Shown here piece by piece: positions 51,462 to 62,861 of a stretch of DNA of 64,000 bases. The notes below the pieces were generated by a model, which was given only the letters and a program-made list of their open reading frames with translations, did not search any database and was not told where the DNA came from. The stretch's first letter is position 1; the number at the start of each line of letters is the position of its first letter. The position numbers and the translations under genes were made by a program. This stretch comes from Alnus glutinosa. Its lineage: Eukaryota > Streptophyta > Magnoliopsida > Fagales > Betulaceae. The stretch covers positions 52,993,102 to 53,057,101 of the forward strand of contig NC_084886.1 of assembly GCF_958979055.1 (NCBI RefSeq), read 5' to 3'.

Positions 51462-53690
51462 AGCTTGTATCACCACTACAATGTTGACGGGAAACAGTGT
51501 AACTCAGAATATGCTCTTGATAAAAAAAAAAAAAAAAAAAAGAGATAATAATAATAAAAAAGAATGAAGAATGAAATGACTTCATATAACAGCATCAGAA
51601 AACTCGAGTTGTCATCACCCAATAGTCTTGAAGGGGAATCCGAGTTGACTCATCATGTGCATCACGATATAAAACAAGATACAGTATGTAAAAAACTAAA
51701 ATAACACAAAAAAAAAAAAAAAAAAAAAGAGTTTCCCAAAAAAAAAATTTTAAAAAGAGTTTACCAAAAACAAAATTTTTTTTTACTAGTAATAAAAACA
51801 TCATGAAACTTAAGTACAGCGGGAATATCCCTCAAAGAAATTGCAAATATGAACCATCTTCTGAAATAAGATTCAATATCGTCAATCAAGGAACTATGAA
51901 CTGACGTAGAGTTCATATCACATGCATTAAAAAGTACTAGTGACCATCCCCTTCTCTCCTTATAAATTTTTTAGGACGAATTGAACAAGAAGCACACAAG
52001 GAGCACACCTGATCCGGTTGAGCAACGTCGGAGAATATCACATCAACCATGCCAACAAGCATACGGTACTTGGAAGGATGTCTAGCATCTTCAATGATTG
52101 GGATTACATTTGTCCGCTTCTTCGCCATGTTAACCAAGTCTCTGCCACTTCTATGAGAAAACTCCACTGCATAAACTACTCCATTCTAGAAGAAAAGAGC
52201 AGCAGTTCTTTAGCAACGCTTTCCAATATAAAAAAAGCTTTTAAAAACTATAATATCATATAGAGGACTTACAGGGCCAACAATGTCAGACACGTGAGAG
52301 ACAGTGGTTCCAGAAGCAGCCCCAAGGTAGAGAACTCGAGCACCAGGTTTCTTCAATAAATGTATCAAAACACGAATATAAAATTATTGTGATTATGCAC
52401 AGATACATAACATAACATCCTAATGGATCACAGACACAAAGCACATAATAGAAATGCCAAAAAACATTAAGGAGATATACTCACAATCCATATCTCATCA
52501 ACACCACCAATAATTGCAGCCGCCAACTTCGACCGAAATGGGTTCCAGACTCTGTATTCAATTTTTGTTCCATCCTCATTCTGGAGGAAAGGACTTTCAA
52601 AGTCAATATATCTATATCTATAAGTAATATTTACCAACCAATGCAACCATGAACAAAATGTGCAATATTCAGCATAATCATGATAGTCTAGAGATGCTTC
52701 AGGATAGCGTTTCCATAATATCAAAGATCCACTAACAAATATTAAATCCTATAGCCATTACCTACTCTTCAAGAAGTAAGAGTAGACGTATCCTTTGGCA
52801 CAAGCTTAACAAAGTGATGTCATTACATGAGGATTACTTAATCGAATACACAATCAAAAATAAAGAAAAGTGGTGGCAGTAAATGACCTGCACGGAGACC
52901 CTCTTCTCATTGTAGACAGCTTCACCGGGGACCAAATTCTTAGTAACAATAGCATCTTCTTTACCCTTAGCGATGAAGACTCCGCCGTGTCTATGAGGCT
53001 CAACCACAACCTTGGTACCACCTCTCATTCCGCCTCTACCTCCACCTCTACCTCTTCCACCGCCTCCTCGGCTCGCACCTCGTCCTCCACCACGGCCTCC
53101 TCTCATAGCACCACCACCTCTGTCGCCGCCTCTTCCACCTCCAAAACCTCTGCCTCTACCTCTGTCACCGCCTCTTCCACCTCCAAAACCCCTGCCACCA
53201 CCGCCATTACCGCCACGCCCTGCACAAGATAAACCAGTCAGAAAAGACCAAACCCAGATCTAACCATAAAAACTCCGTTGGGTTGTAGAGCAAATATACA
53301 AAATCATATAAAGCCTACATATTTTCATTTTCTACTAAGAATACTGATTATTCACAACCAGAAAGTCAATAAAACTCTAGAACTCTGTTCGGTTGATGAG
53401 AGAACTTGAGCAAGTGAACTGACTCAAAATCTCACGCATCCTTTTTTATTACTCGGAACAAATAAGCAAAAAGCCTCAAATTCAACAAATTTAACTGTGT
53501 AGAGTAATTTCACAAAATCCAATACACGCAGATTCAATGATACAAAACAAAACCGAAAATACTGAGTTTGGTAGCCGAGAAACAAGAAGCAAACGAAAGA
53601 AACCATTACATTAGGCCAAAGACTTTCTAAACAAAGGGAAACGAAGACAGATTTTTGTGCTCATGTTAGTTTACCTCGAGGAGGTCTCAT
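50246..53690 (-). CDS. FIB1: Fibrillarin (box C/D snoRNP 2'-O-methyltransferase)
   Basis: Seven exons: 53690-53675, 53219-52888, 52580-52485, 52350-52273, 52185-52009, 50598-50530 and 50422-50246, all in frame, encoding 314 residues. Fibrillarin is the nucleolar methyltransferase that modifies rRNA guided by box C/D snoRNAs. The N-terminal ~80 residues form a Gly/Arg-rich (GAR) domain of GGRGG repeats. The AdoMet-binding fold follows: [21 protein letters not shown], then [44 protein letters not shown] and [16 protein letters not shown], and the C-terminal block [12 protein letters not shown]. The length is close to Arabidopsis FIB1. Exon 1 is only 16 nt (MRPPR). Intron 5 is 1.4 kb and holds a U60-like snoRNA and a long TA repeat. 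A telo-box and a site II element lie upstream. Confidence 0.97.
51379..51459. repeat. (AT)n microsatellite in fibrillarin intron 5
   Basis: About 40 consecutive TA dinucleotides are uninterrupted, likely highly length-variable. Confidence 0.95.
51592..51660 (-). ncRNA. U60: U60-like box C/D snoRNA in fibrillarin intron 5
   Basis: On the minus strand, box C (ATGATGA, 51650-51656), box C' (GTGATGA, 51612-51618) and box D (CTGA, 51595-51598) lie in order, with a short terminal stem (GCA at 51658-51660 with TGC at 51592-51594). Between C and C' is a 13-nt stretch (51631-51643) complementary to AAGGGGAATCCGA, which I recognise as part of the highly conserved 25S/28S rRNA sequence AAGGGGAATCCGACTG. 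Arabidopsis fibrillarin genes host a U60-type snoRNA in the same fifth intron. The D' box is poorly formed, and 69 nt is normal for the class. Confidence 0.85.
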
Positions 53691-53776
53691 TGCTGCTACT
53701 CTGAGAGTCGAGAGAGAAAGAGAAGCAAATCAAAGGGGTTTTAACTTTTCAGCAACAGACGGCAGCGATTGCTCTA

Positions 53777-53782
53777 TGGGCC
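53777..53782. promoter_or_regulatory. Site II element upstream of fibrillarin
   Basis: TGGGCC lies 87 bp upstream of the fibrillarin ATG. It is followed closely by a telo-box, a pairing typical of plant ribosomal-protein and nucleolar gene promoters. The motif is seen; activity is inferred. Confidence 0.6.
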
Positions 53783-53808
53783 TTCGGGCGGTGTTTTATA
53801 GAGGAACA

Positions 53809-53823
53809 TTAGGGTTTAGGGTT
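53809..53823 (-). promoter_or_regulatory. Telo-box (AAACCCTAAACCCTAA) upstream of fibrillarin
   Basis: On the minus strand two AAACCCTAA units overlap. Telo-boxes with site II elements drive coordinated expression of translation and ribosome-biogenesis genes in cycling cells, fitting fibrillarin. Confidence 0.68.
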
Positions 53824-53916
53824 TTTGATGTTTGCTAGGGCTACGTGGCTGTTGGTGGAGAGCCGGGCACCGAAACAATAATGCCTTCTCTTTTTTTTTT
53901 TTTTCTTTTTTTTTTC

Positions 53917-53948
<32 letters not shown>

Positions 53949-53976
53949 TTCTTTTTGGAAGTGAAGCTTACATAGC

Positions 53977-54469
53977 TAAGAGTACTCATAAGCCTCACCA
54001 AATTTTACTTACCAAAATAACTAAAAATTATTTTTTTCTATTCTGGTGAGCCACTTTATTAAAATTCTCCCAGCAGCCACACCATTTTAACTAGTCAATA
54101 TTCACTATTCCATTTAAATAATAATTTTTTCATATTTATTTATTTATTCTCTATATAATATTTTTACAAAAAATCATTCATATCCATGAAATAAGGACAT
54201 TATCGTGTGAGAGATGGGAGATGGGAGAAGAAAATGAGAGAAAAAAGGAAAAAAGTGTGCTGATCATGTAAGAGAGAAAGGTGAAACAAAATTTGGTAAG
54301 TGAGTTGTTGAGTGAAAATACCTCATCTAATTTGGTTAGTAATTTCAGTCATCAAATTTTTTTGGTTTAAATGGTGAGGCTGCTGGGAGTGGTTTTTCAG
54401 GATTTTCATCAAATTGGCTCACCAAAATAGCTAAAAAACTATTTTGGTGAGGCTACTAGGAATGCTTAA
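53977..54469. mobile_element. Inverted-repeat MITE (GCCTCACCAAA family)
   Basis: The left arm contains AAGCCTCACCAAATTTTAC and CCCAGCAGCCACACC; the right arm carries both in inverted form (GGTGAGGCTGCTGGG near 54375 and TTTTGGTGAGGCTACT near 54441). The outer ends (TAAGAGTACTC and GGAATGCTTA) are similar but imperfect. No firm duplication. Confidence 0.6.
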
Positions 54470-54655
54470 TATAGCCTCTTCATACTTTCTTCAAATCTAA
54501 TTTTAAAAATTTACTTTTATTGGTTTAACAAGTCATTTTTTAAAACTCTCAAAAAAAAGAACTTTCTAAATGTTTATCTACTTTAAATAAATACTATTTT
54601 TTTAATCACAAAAATAACTACCATGAATACCATTTGTGGTGTCAAGAGAAAATAT

Positions 54656-54910
54656 GTTTGGCAGAGTTTGCAAAAAGTAGCATTTAAAAAATTATAACGT
54701 CTTTTTGGCTCTTTAAATTTAAAAGCAACTCACAACGGACTCTTTATATTTAATTTTTCTCTATATTTTTTCCAAAAACCACAAAAATGCCTAAATAACT
54801 ATTTAGCAAATGTTAAACTTAACAATTTTCTCTTTAGATTTAAAGAGCCAAAAAGACAATATTATAATCTTTTTAATAGTACTTTTTGCAAATTGTGCCA
54901 ATGTTCTCCC
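54656..54910. mobile_element. Inverted-repeat MITE (TTTGCAAAAAGTA family)
   Basis: The left arm reads GTTTGCAAAAAGTAGC and GTCTTTTTGGCTCTTTAAA; the right arm, reverse-complemented, reads ATTTGCAAAAAGTACT and GTCTTTTTGGCTCTTTAAA. A half copy lies at 30660-30785. The ends are not precisely fixed. Confidence 0.55.
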
Positions 54911-55983
54911 ATTTTATAATAAATAAAAATTGTTCCATGTGACAATGTTATTATGAATGATTAAAAAATAGTATTTATTTAAAGCAAATAAACATTTAGA
55001 GAGTTTGTTTGTTTGATAGTTTAAAAAAAATAACTAGTTAAAACCCTTAAATAAATTATGAATAGACCATTGTGAACTAAAGTTGATCGCTATTTAAAAT
55101 TTTAAAAGAATTGTCCCAAATAAAGTTACATTGGACTGCAATTTAAAATAGAGTTGAGCTACGGACTGTACCTAACTCTAAATTATTTTTCTTCTCTTTT
55201 TAATTTTTATTTTTTATTGAATAAACAAATAATTTAAATGATTTGAAAAAAATTTGTAGCTCGTTCTATATGTGCTTTTGTTTTTTTTAAGTAATGCTAC
55301 AAATCATATATTATTACATAATTATATCATAATGTTGATATGACAGTATCAATGAACTCTTAGACCAGCCATTGTTAAAACAAATCCAAAATGAGGTATG
55401 GCGCATTACTGATTTATTTATTTCTCTTTTTTTTTCTTTTTCAAATAAAGTTATTTTCTTGACTGAATAAAAAAAAAATATTTAAATAATATAAAGAAAA
55501 CATATTAAATCACCAATTATACCAGAAGCTTATATTAATAAGAAAGTACAAATTTAATTATTTAATTAATATTTTACTGAATAAGTAATTTTAGTTACTT
55601 GAGAGAAGTGAACTAAAACAAAGACGTGATACTTCATGTCCGCTATACATAAAAACTCATGACACAGGCATCATATTAGGAAGAGCTCTCTTCCTCAAGG
55701 ATTTAGCAGTCATCAAACTAAACTTTATTGCCATTGATGAACGATGAATCAAAAGGAAAGCTAAACTCAGACTTGTATTGATGGGGAGAGAAAATAAGCT
55801 AAAAAGAGCCAACAAGAATTTCTTTAGGCTGACCGCTAAAATTGTAGCAGCACCTAAGAAGTAACATTCGGATTACAATCTGCCTTACAAAATAAACACC
55901 TGGCCAAACAAGTGCATTTCGGAAAGTTCTTTTTTGTGCGGCAAAATTGAAGTGGAGAGCAAGTTCCCATACAAACCAATTAA

Positions 55984-57321
55984 TTAACGCTTCACCCATT
56001 GGAAGCTCTTTCTTGCTTTTGCTTTCCCTGGTTTCTTCCTTTCCACCACACGTGCGTCCCTTGTCAAGAAGCCGGCTGGTAAACAAAGCAGAAGATCATA
56101 ATGCAACACATATGAAGAGCAAGCAAGAGACAAGGCCAAAAGATTCTTTTCTGGAAAAAATAAAAAATAAAAAAAATTGATAATAAGGTCATCTCAACTA
56201 GTTTATAATACAATTGAGAACAGAATGACCAGACCGCACCAAGGCATTTTTATACAACGCCACTAATTTGTAAAGATTTCAGCCCTACCCAGTAAGAGCC
56301 TAAGAGGGAAAAGCGTTTAATATTTTCCTACAGATCTGCGGTAACAAGCAAATTATGGAATTTTGAGGCACAAGAAAGAATACTAATCTGCTTTTAGAGA
56401 TTGTACCATCTTTGAGTGCAGGACGTAGGTCTGGTTCCCAATTTTGCAAGGCCTTGCTGATCCCCAGTCGAATTGCTCCAACTTGACCTGTCATCAGGCG
56501 CATTTAAATTCTTCCATATTCACAAATAATTAAAAAATAGGGAAGAAAAAAAGGATAATGGAGAGTTTAAACCCAATCTACTATAAACAGCCAGCACATA
56601 CTAAAAGTGTGGGATTGAACCAATGACCTTAACCTCCACATTTGGTCCAAACATCATTGCTAGGAAAAAGAAAAATCTAAGATCAAAGACAACAATCCCC
56701 AATAAAATCCTCAAGAAAGGCGACGGCTTTTCTGAATAAGGAAACAATGTTGCTGATATTCTGGCCTTATTCAATGCCAAACAACCACAAATAAATTATC
56801 AACGATACACCAAGCATGCTGAGGCAGAGGGAGGAACATAATTGGAAAGTTGGACTGGAGTACATTTTTTAAAAAAGTATTAATAAATTTTACTAGTAAG
56901 AGGAGAGACCTTATGCGTACAGGATGTATACAAAAGGTTTCCCTAAAAACTTACAATCCAGATGTTAAGGAATCTATAAAATGAACAGAAGAAGAAGTGG
57001 AGACTTTGCCAAAAGCACTAGCCCACTTGAACCAGGTCCGTGAGAAAAAATTATTAGAGCTCAGCCTCACACAATAAGAGTAAAAGCAGTTGGACAACCA
57101 AGCAATTCTTGTTAGATAAGGAGCATACAAGAATGTAAAGACGGATTAGTAAATATTTTTTTAAAAAAGAAAAACAAATCAGAAATCAGAAAAAAAAAAC
57201 CCATATAGCGTGCAAATGAGCCAAGCTGAACTAAGTTGCTTTCAATCTGCTTGGCTACATCAACGCTAGTTTTGAACTCAGCAAAGCAATCAAGCAATTC
57301 ACTACGCAGCCTATGTACTTC

Positions 57322-57366
<45 letters not shown>

Positions 57367-60300
57367 TATGTATGTGTGCGTGTGTGTATCTATGTATGTG
57401 TTATGATCCATGGAGACGCCTATCTCTGCAAGAAGTCCATCTCTCTGCTGCCTCTTGAGTAGTTTAGTTTTAGTAGAAGTTGTTATTTGTTTGTTGAATA
57501 AATATCATCTGTCCAAGACGTTTCCGTCATGGTTAGGAGTTTTGAGTAGTCTGTGAGCTATTTTATATTACAAGTATTATTTTTAATGGGTGTAAGCCTA
57601 TTCAAACAACAATTTTGAATAAAGATAATATAGAGAGAAGTTTATTTACAAACCTTTGGTTCAAAGGAGGTTTGGGTTCCCTCTAAGAACCTACCCTAAA
57701 TTACCCCGTTACGGACTTGATATTCAGGTTCGTAACAGTATGTATGTCTTCATATACAAATACATATAAACCATGCAAATTTCATGTATATAGTGATAAA
57801 ACAATCAATGATGCCCCAGTGCCTTATCCAGCTGAGCTGAGTATAAAGCATCAGCCTGGTCAGGCTTGACTTGCATAGTTAACAAAATCAAGGATGCACC
57901 CAATCCCTTTGAGTTGGGACTAACCCCCATGGCTGCACGCAAATCACTTTCAGGATATCATGGAAATCAAAGCACATATTGGGAGGTCAAGGTCAAAAAC
58001 AAATATAAGTATGAACACGAACAATTTCACTTAAGTAGGAACCAGAACCCCTTTCTTTTTTCTTTTACCAATCACCATACCACAACCAAAGTTATGATAA
58101 CATTTTTTTTTTTTTTTTTGATAAGAAATACTATTTTTTAATCATTCATAATAACATTGTTACATGGAGCAGTTTTTATTTATTAGAAAATGGGAGAACA
58201 TGGAGCACTACTATGATAACATTGTTACTATAACATTGCAGATTATAATTTTTTTTCTTTTTTAAAAAAAAAGAAAGAAAGAATGTGTACCTAATTGTTA
58301 ATTATTGATAAAATGTTCCAGTACGCAGTATTGGGAATAGGGGAAAAACGATCACATCACCATACCAAGAGAGGAAATCACCCTAAACCCGTCCTTTTTG
58401 TGTCTCCATGTCTTCTGACAATATACGAAGGACAAGGATTCATGTTACCAACCCTAGGCACTAAAGTTTAAGACTGTACATATATCAATAAATATGTTGA
58501 TATATCTGCTAATTATAAGAAGCGGAAAACATTTAATTTTTTTCCTTTCAGATTAAAAACTACCTTTAACAAGCAAATATTTATTGACATGTTAGTCAAT
58601 AACAACAAATTCCAAAAAAAAAAAAACTATAAACTGCAATTGACAAGTAAAAGAAAAAATAACAGGACTAAATTTGGGGTGTTTGATTAGTTGAGGATGG
58701 ATTTGCCTAACAGAAGTTGAGCAAGTGCAACAAAGAAATGCGGACGATATCTTCATTCATTGCTCAGTAGCTATGGAGCTTTTAACCCATCCCTTACCTA
58801 CTGTGGATTAAATCCATGAAAGACTGTTCAAAAGGTTACAAGATGGGGGAGGAAAACAAGAAATATAGGAAACGAATTATAAGAAGGCTAATCTAGATGA
58901 ATGTTTGGGAGGTGTGTTTGGAAGGGGAGTAATACAAAAGTTTATAAATGAGAACTCCCCTTCCACAGGTTCAAAGACATCCTGCTCGTGATTGGTGGTC
59001 CTTAAAAGTTTTTTCCTTTTATGGGAGACAGATGTCTTCACATCTAGATGTAATACAGAAGGCCTTTCAGATTGTCTCTTTGCTAATCCCTTTGCCTTTG
59101 TTTACTTCCTGTATATGGGGCATAGGCCTCTTTTATTTTATTAAAACATTTTTTAAAAGAAAATTCATATTTGCTAATAAAAGAGATGCATACAGGGCCA
59201 AATTTGCAATTTTCTTCTCCAGAATGAATCATATTCATATCATTTCGAAAAGAAAATTTTGCCCCAACACTTGTAAAACAGAGAGTGAGGGAAGGGGGGG
59301 ATACAATAAAACAAGATTCTCCTTTGTTTCTCCGGGCAAAAAACTGAACTCAAGCTAATCAAAATGATCATAGAAGTTAAAATATAAATCTAGAAATATA
59401 TTTTTAGCTATGAACACTCAGACCCACCTGAGAAACCACCTCCTTTCACAGTACAGCTGACATCCCAAAGGCCCAAGGTCTTTGTCTCAGAAAAAGGACG
59501 CAGGAGAGCAGCACGATGATCAAGCATGGGAAAATAGACATCAAATTGTTTATCATTAACAACAAATTTTCCATCACCAGGTTCAATCCAGACACGGGCT
59601 ACGCTGCATTTCCTTCTCCCTGTTCCATAAGCTCTTCCCTTCTCATCTACTTGTCTCACTCTTGCTTTAGCAACCTCCTCCTGTTTCTGGCGCTCTATGT
59701 CTGCTCTTGTGCTTTTTCTCGTATTTTTATCATACCGAATTTCCTCTATTTCACTTAGAGGCGGCAATCCCTCAATCCCTTCAAAGTCCTTCAGGGCAAT
59801 CAAACTGTCCAGCATTTCATCTGTGATTCCAGATGCAGCAATAAGGTCACCAAATGCACGATTTGGACCTGCAATTAGATAATTTAATCAGTATAATATT
59901 CGTTGATAATTTGCAAAGCTGATATCAGGAAAGTGATGGCTTTCACCTTAATGATATGAGTCAGTAAACAAAAAACAAATCAGCCAAACCTACAAAAACC
60001 GGCTTGAGACATACTTGTTTCCACTCAGTCAAGCTCAAGTTGTAGCGGACTTTAGCTAAAGCAAACTTGGACAACCCACTACTTTGCTTGACTTGGCTAA
60101 TAAGTAATAAGCTAGTATCCAAGCCTAGAAATATCCCAAGTAAACAATGAAAATTACGAACAAAAAAAATGATACTCATATTCACTAATCAGAATTCCTA
60201 AGCCCTGATGTTAACTAAAAGACTGCATGCCCCTGTTCAGTTTCTTTCATTTAGCACTCCACTATCAAATAGTGCCATTCAAAAATCCATCTGAATATGC

Positions 60301-61233
60301 TACTGACAAATACATGGCAAGATATACATCTGCGTAAAATTGAAGGCACTATTGCCACTAATAGTCACTGAATCACAATCCACACTAAGTTTATTTCATC
60401 TATAAATTCCATACTTCAAAGTAACATTTATAATTCAACAAAGTGAAAACACATTTTCATTATGCATTTTTTTATTTATTTTTTTATTTATTTTTATTTT
60501 TTTATGAGTATTACCACCGAACAAAGCATCCCCAATCATCCTAACCACCCCAACGAAGCTTTATATCACAAACCAAAAAATATAAAAAATAAAAACAAAT
60601 ACACAAAAACTGATAATTCAAAATTACGAATAATAAAAAATTGTTATCTCGTAAATTATGTTGGAACAATGTGGAGGTCATTGATGTACCTTTGAGTATA
60701 GCAGTGAGTTCCTGCTCCTCCCTCTCGAGCCTCGAAGCCTCCTCACTCCTCTCCTTCTCAGCGTCATCACCCCCAGAAGTAGTACTGGTACTACTCTCAC
60801 CCCCGGTTTCACCGACCTCCTCCTCCTTCAGACCGAACACGTCGTCCTTGTCCTCCTCCTCCACCAAGCTCCAGGGTTTGTAACCCTCCGCTGTGGCCCA
60901 CTCCGCCTCTCCACGCGTCTTTTCCTCGCTCGCTCTCAGCCGCGACTCGTCGTCCTCACCGGCCGGAGAGATTCCGGCGAGGTCTCCGGATTCCTGGGTG
61001 AATAATTGGTCGAATTTTCCCTCGCTTTGGCGGGAGATATTCCAAGGAGTCGATGCGGATTGGTCAAATTTGCCATCGTTGCTATTGCTGTTATTGTCGC
61101 TGGAGAAGAATTTGGGAAGGGGAGAGAAATAAGGGTTGGTGGGGAAATGGGAGTGGGGATATGGATGGGATTTGGGGGGGAGTTGGGTTAGGCGACGGAA
61201 ATGTGAGGATTTGGGGAGGAGACGAGAGAGCAT
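55984..61233 (-). CDS. RPS9M: Mitochondrial small-subunit ribosomal protein uS9m
   Basis: Four exons: 61233-60690, 59868-59428, 56487-56407 and 56075-55984, in frame with GT-AG introns, encoding 385 residues. The ATG at 61233 opens [17 protein letters not shown], an Arg/Ser/Leu-rich start typical of a mitochondrial presequence; the reading frame also runs back to 61335, but that part looks like 5' UTR. An acidic low-complexity region (residues ~60-180) precedes a linker and the uS9 domain: [49 protein letters not shown] and the C-terminal tail [19 protein letters not shown] ending FQWVKR, which contacts tRNA in bacterial S9. Intron 2 (56488-59427, 2.9 kb) contains a solo LTR. The family is certain; the mitochondrial location rests on the presequence. 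Confidence 0.95.
57326..57364. repeat. (CT)n microsatellite in uS9m intron 2
   Basis: About 19 CT dinucleotides lie shortly before a TG/TA-rich stretch and the solo LTR. Confidence 0.9.
57399..57737 (+). mobile_element. Solo LTR in intron 2 of uS9m
   Basis: A 339-bp segment starts TGTTATGATCC and ends TTCGTAACA, with perfect 5-bp inverted tips (TGTTA/TAACA). GTATG occurs on both sides (57394-57398 and 57738-57742), although the left flank is a TATG-rich tract so the duplication alone is not decisive. The 3' part CCCCGTTACGGA and the terminal CGTAACA are shared with the LTR at 1158-1647, and both have an AATAAAGATAATAT-like stretch before a transition to T-rich leader. No internal region is present. 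Confidence 0.82.
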
Positions 61234-61806
61234 TGTGACTGAAAGAAGCGGAGGAGAGCAAGACGACAGGGTTTGGGGAGGGTTGGATTTTCGGTAGGGT
61301 TTTAGAATTGGGAGCAAAGATCCGGCCCGGTTCAACCCAGGCGGGTACAGGATCGATCGTATATTATGGTATTTATATGTCTACGCATTTTCATGGTAAA
61401 TCATAGTTTAAAATGGAAAAATATAACGAGTGTGTCATTTATTGGTTGGTTGGTTGGCACAAATTATAAAAAATGATTTTTTTTTTTTAATTCACCTTCT
61501 AGGATATATAATGTGTTTTTCAATACTATTGGATTAACATTAGTGTTCAATTAAAATGCATTTGTATGTCTAGACTGCATGTTTCAATTGTCCAAGGTGG
61601 TGCCTCCCATATTGTATTGTGGTTGTGATTCATGTCTGCCTAATTTACTTTTGACTACTATTTTTTTTTTTGTTTTTTTTTTTTTTTTATGTTTTCAATA
61701 ATATTTTAATTTTGGCAATGTCCTTCCAATATATCATTGGGGCTGTAATAAAGGCGAAAACATAATTTTTTTTTTTTTTTTTTTATTTGTATAGAGGGTC
61801 CAAACC

Positions 61807-61837
<31 letters not shown>

Positions 61838-62327
61838 TATCTATGTGTGTATGCAGATTTATGTAAAATAAAATCATAAGTATTAAATTTAATTTCTCCA
61901 TATCTGTATACAAAAATTACGTGTTTATAATATGAGCAATGTTATACATTGCAATCTTAACTGTTTTTTGTTTTATTTGTGTTTCTTCGGGTTGTGCAAT
62001 TGTTCTTCTTCGATTTATGGCCGTATTTATTCTCTGGTTGGGGCTTTTTGAGCCCATTTACCATTTGAAACCGCTTTGTGCGACCCTTGAAGAGGCCCGA
62101 CTTGTTTGTGATTCCTCTAGAGTTATGGGTGATAATCATTGCCTACTGTTACTTGTTTGTTTTTGTGTTTGGCAGCCTTTTCTGTTGGAGTTTAGTTGGT
62201 TTGTTGTTATTCTTTTTGGGTTAGTTGTTGGAGAGCCCATCCCTTCTTTGTTTGTAAGATTTTCCACATCTTCTTCCTTTTGATCAGAAGTGAAAATGAT
62301 CCTCCCGTGTAGCCCTTTTCCTCAATC

Positions 62328-62373
<46 letters not shown>

Positions 62374-62765
62374 CCTTTCCTTACCTTAGACGATTGGGAT
62401 CGTCTTGAAAACTTGCGAATGGAGCAAAGCAAGTGTTTTACTCTTTACCCAAAAAAAAAAAGTATACAAGTTATACCATGATGAGTGAATGAATCTGTCG
62501 GACTAACCTACCTCGCAAAGTTTGTGATTCTATCGAGCTAGGCCGTACATATTCAAGAACATCTTTTCCCCATTTGTTGTACTTAAAAGCACAATTCGCT
62601 TCGGTTCTTGTGTGGCACACAAAAACAAGATCATTACTGCATCCAACAAACTTCAAAGTGAGGCTTCGGAAAAGAAAGTAGTATTGATCATGATGCGATG
62701 GATAGAAGTTGGAACGCCTTAAGACCATATTCGATCGATGAAGAAAAGCAAAAGTGAACGCTAGC
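61234..62765. other. Intergenic DNA between uS9m and the exonuclease gene
   Basis: Apart from flanking 5' regions it contains T-runs, a TA repeat (about 61809-61833) and a poly-A run (about 62331-62367). A short plus-strand reading frame at 61939-62283 (114 residues, hydrophobic) matches no family I know. A minus-strand frame at 62471-62728 is also unassigned. Confidence 0.45.
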
Positions 62766-62773
62766 TATAAATA
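62766..62773 (+). promoter_or_regulatory. TATA box of the exonuclease gene
   Basis: TATAAATA lies 96 bp before the ATG at 62862, which suggests a leader of about 60 nt. It is a close match to the plant TATA consensus. Confidence 0.65.
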
Positions 62774-62861
62774 CCCATATATATTGCGAGTAAAATTTTC
62801 AAGGCAAATTAAGCTTAGGGTTAATTTGTTATCTGAGTAAGAACGTAGCAGCTAGCTAGCC

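Larger units (their letters stand above)
53824..55983. other. Intergenic region with MITE-like repeats
   Basis: Beyond the fibrillarin promoter lie a CT/T-rich stretch (53885-53955), an inverted-repeat element (about 53977-54469) and a second inverted-repeat element (about 54656-54910). The remainder is AT-rich; no gene was recognised. Confidence 0.55.

Noticed and set aside
51255-51567. Tyr-Ile repeat frames around 51379-51459
   Set aside because: Translation of the TA microsatellite in an intron.
52870-53263. Plus-strand Ser/Thr- and Pro-rich frames opposite fibrillarin exon 2
   Set aside because: They are the complement of the Gly/Arg-rich domain.
61939-62283. 114-residue hydrophobic plus-strand reading frame
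   Set aside because: No recognised motif and no splicing signals that extend it; looks like T-rich non-coding DNA.
62471-62728. 85-residue minus-strand frame upstream of the exonuclease gene
   Set aside because: Moderately protein-like composition, but it matches no family I know and it overlaps the exonuclease 5' region.
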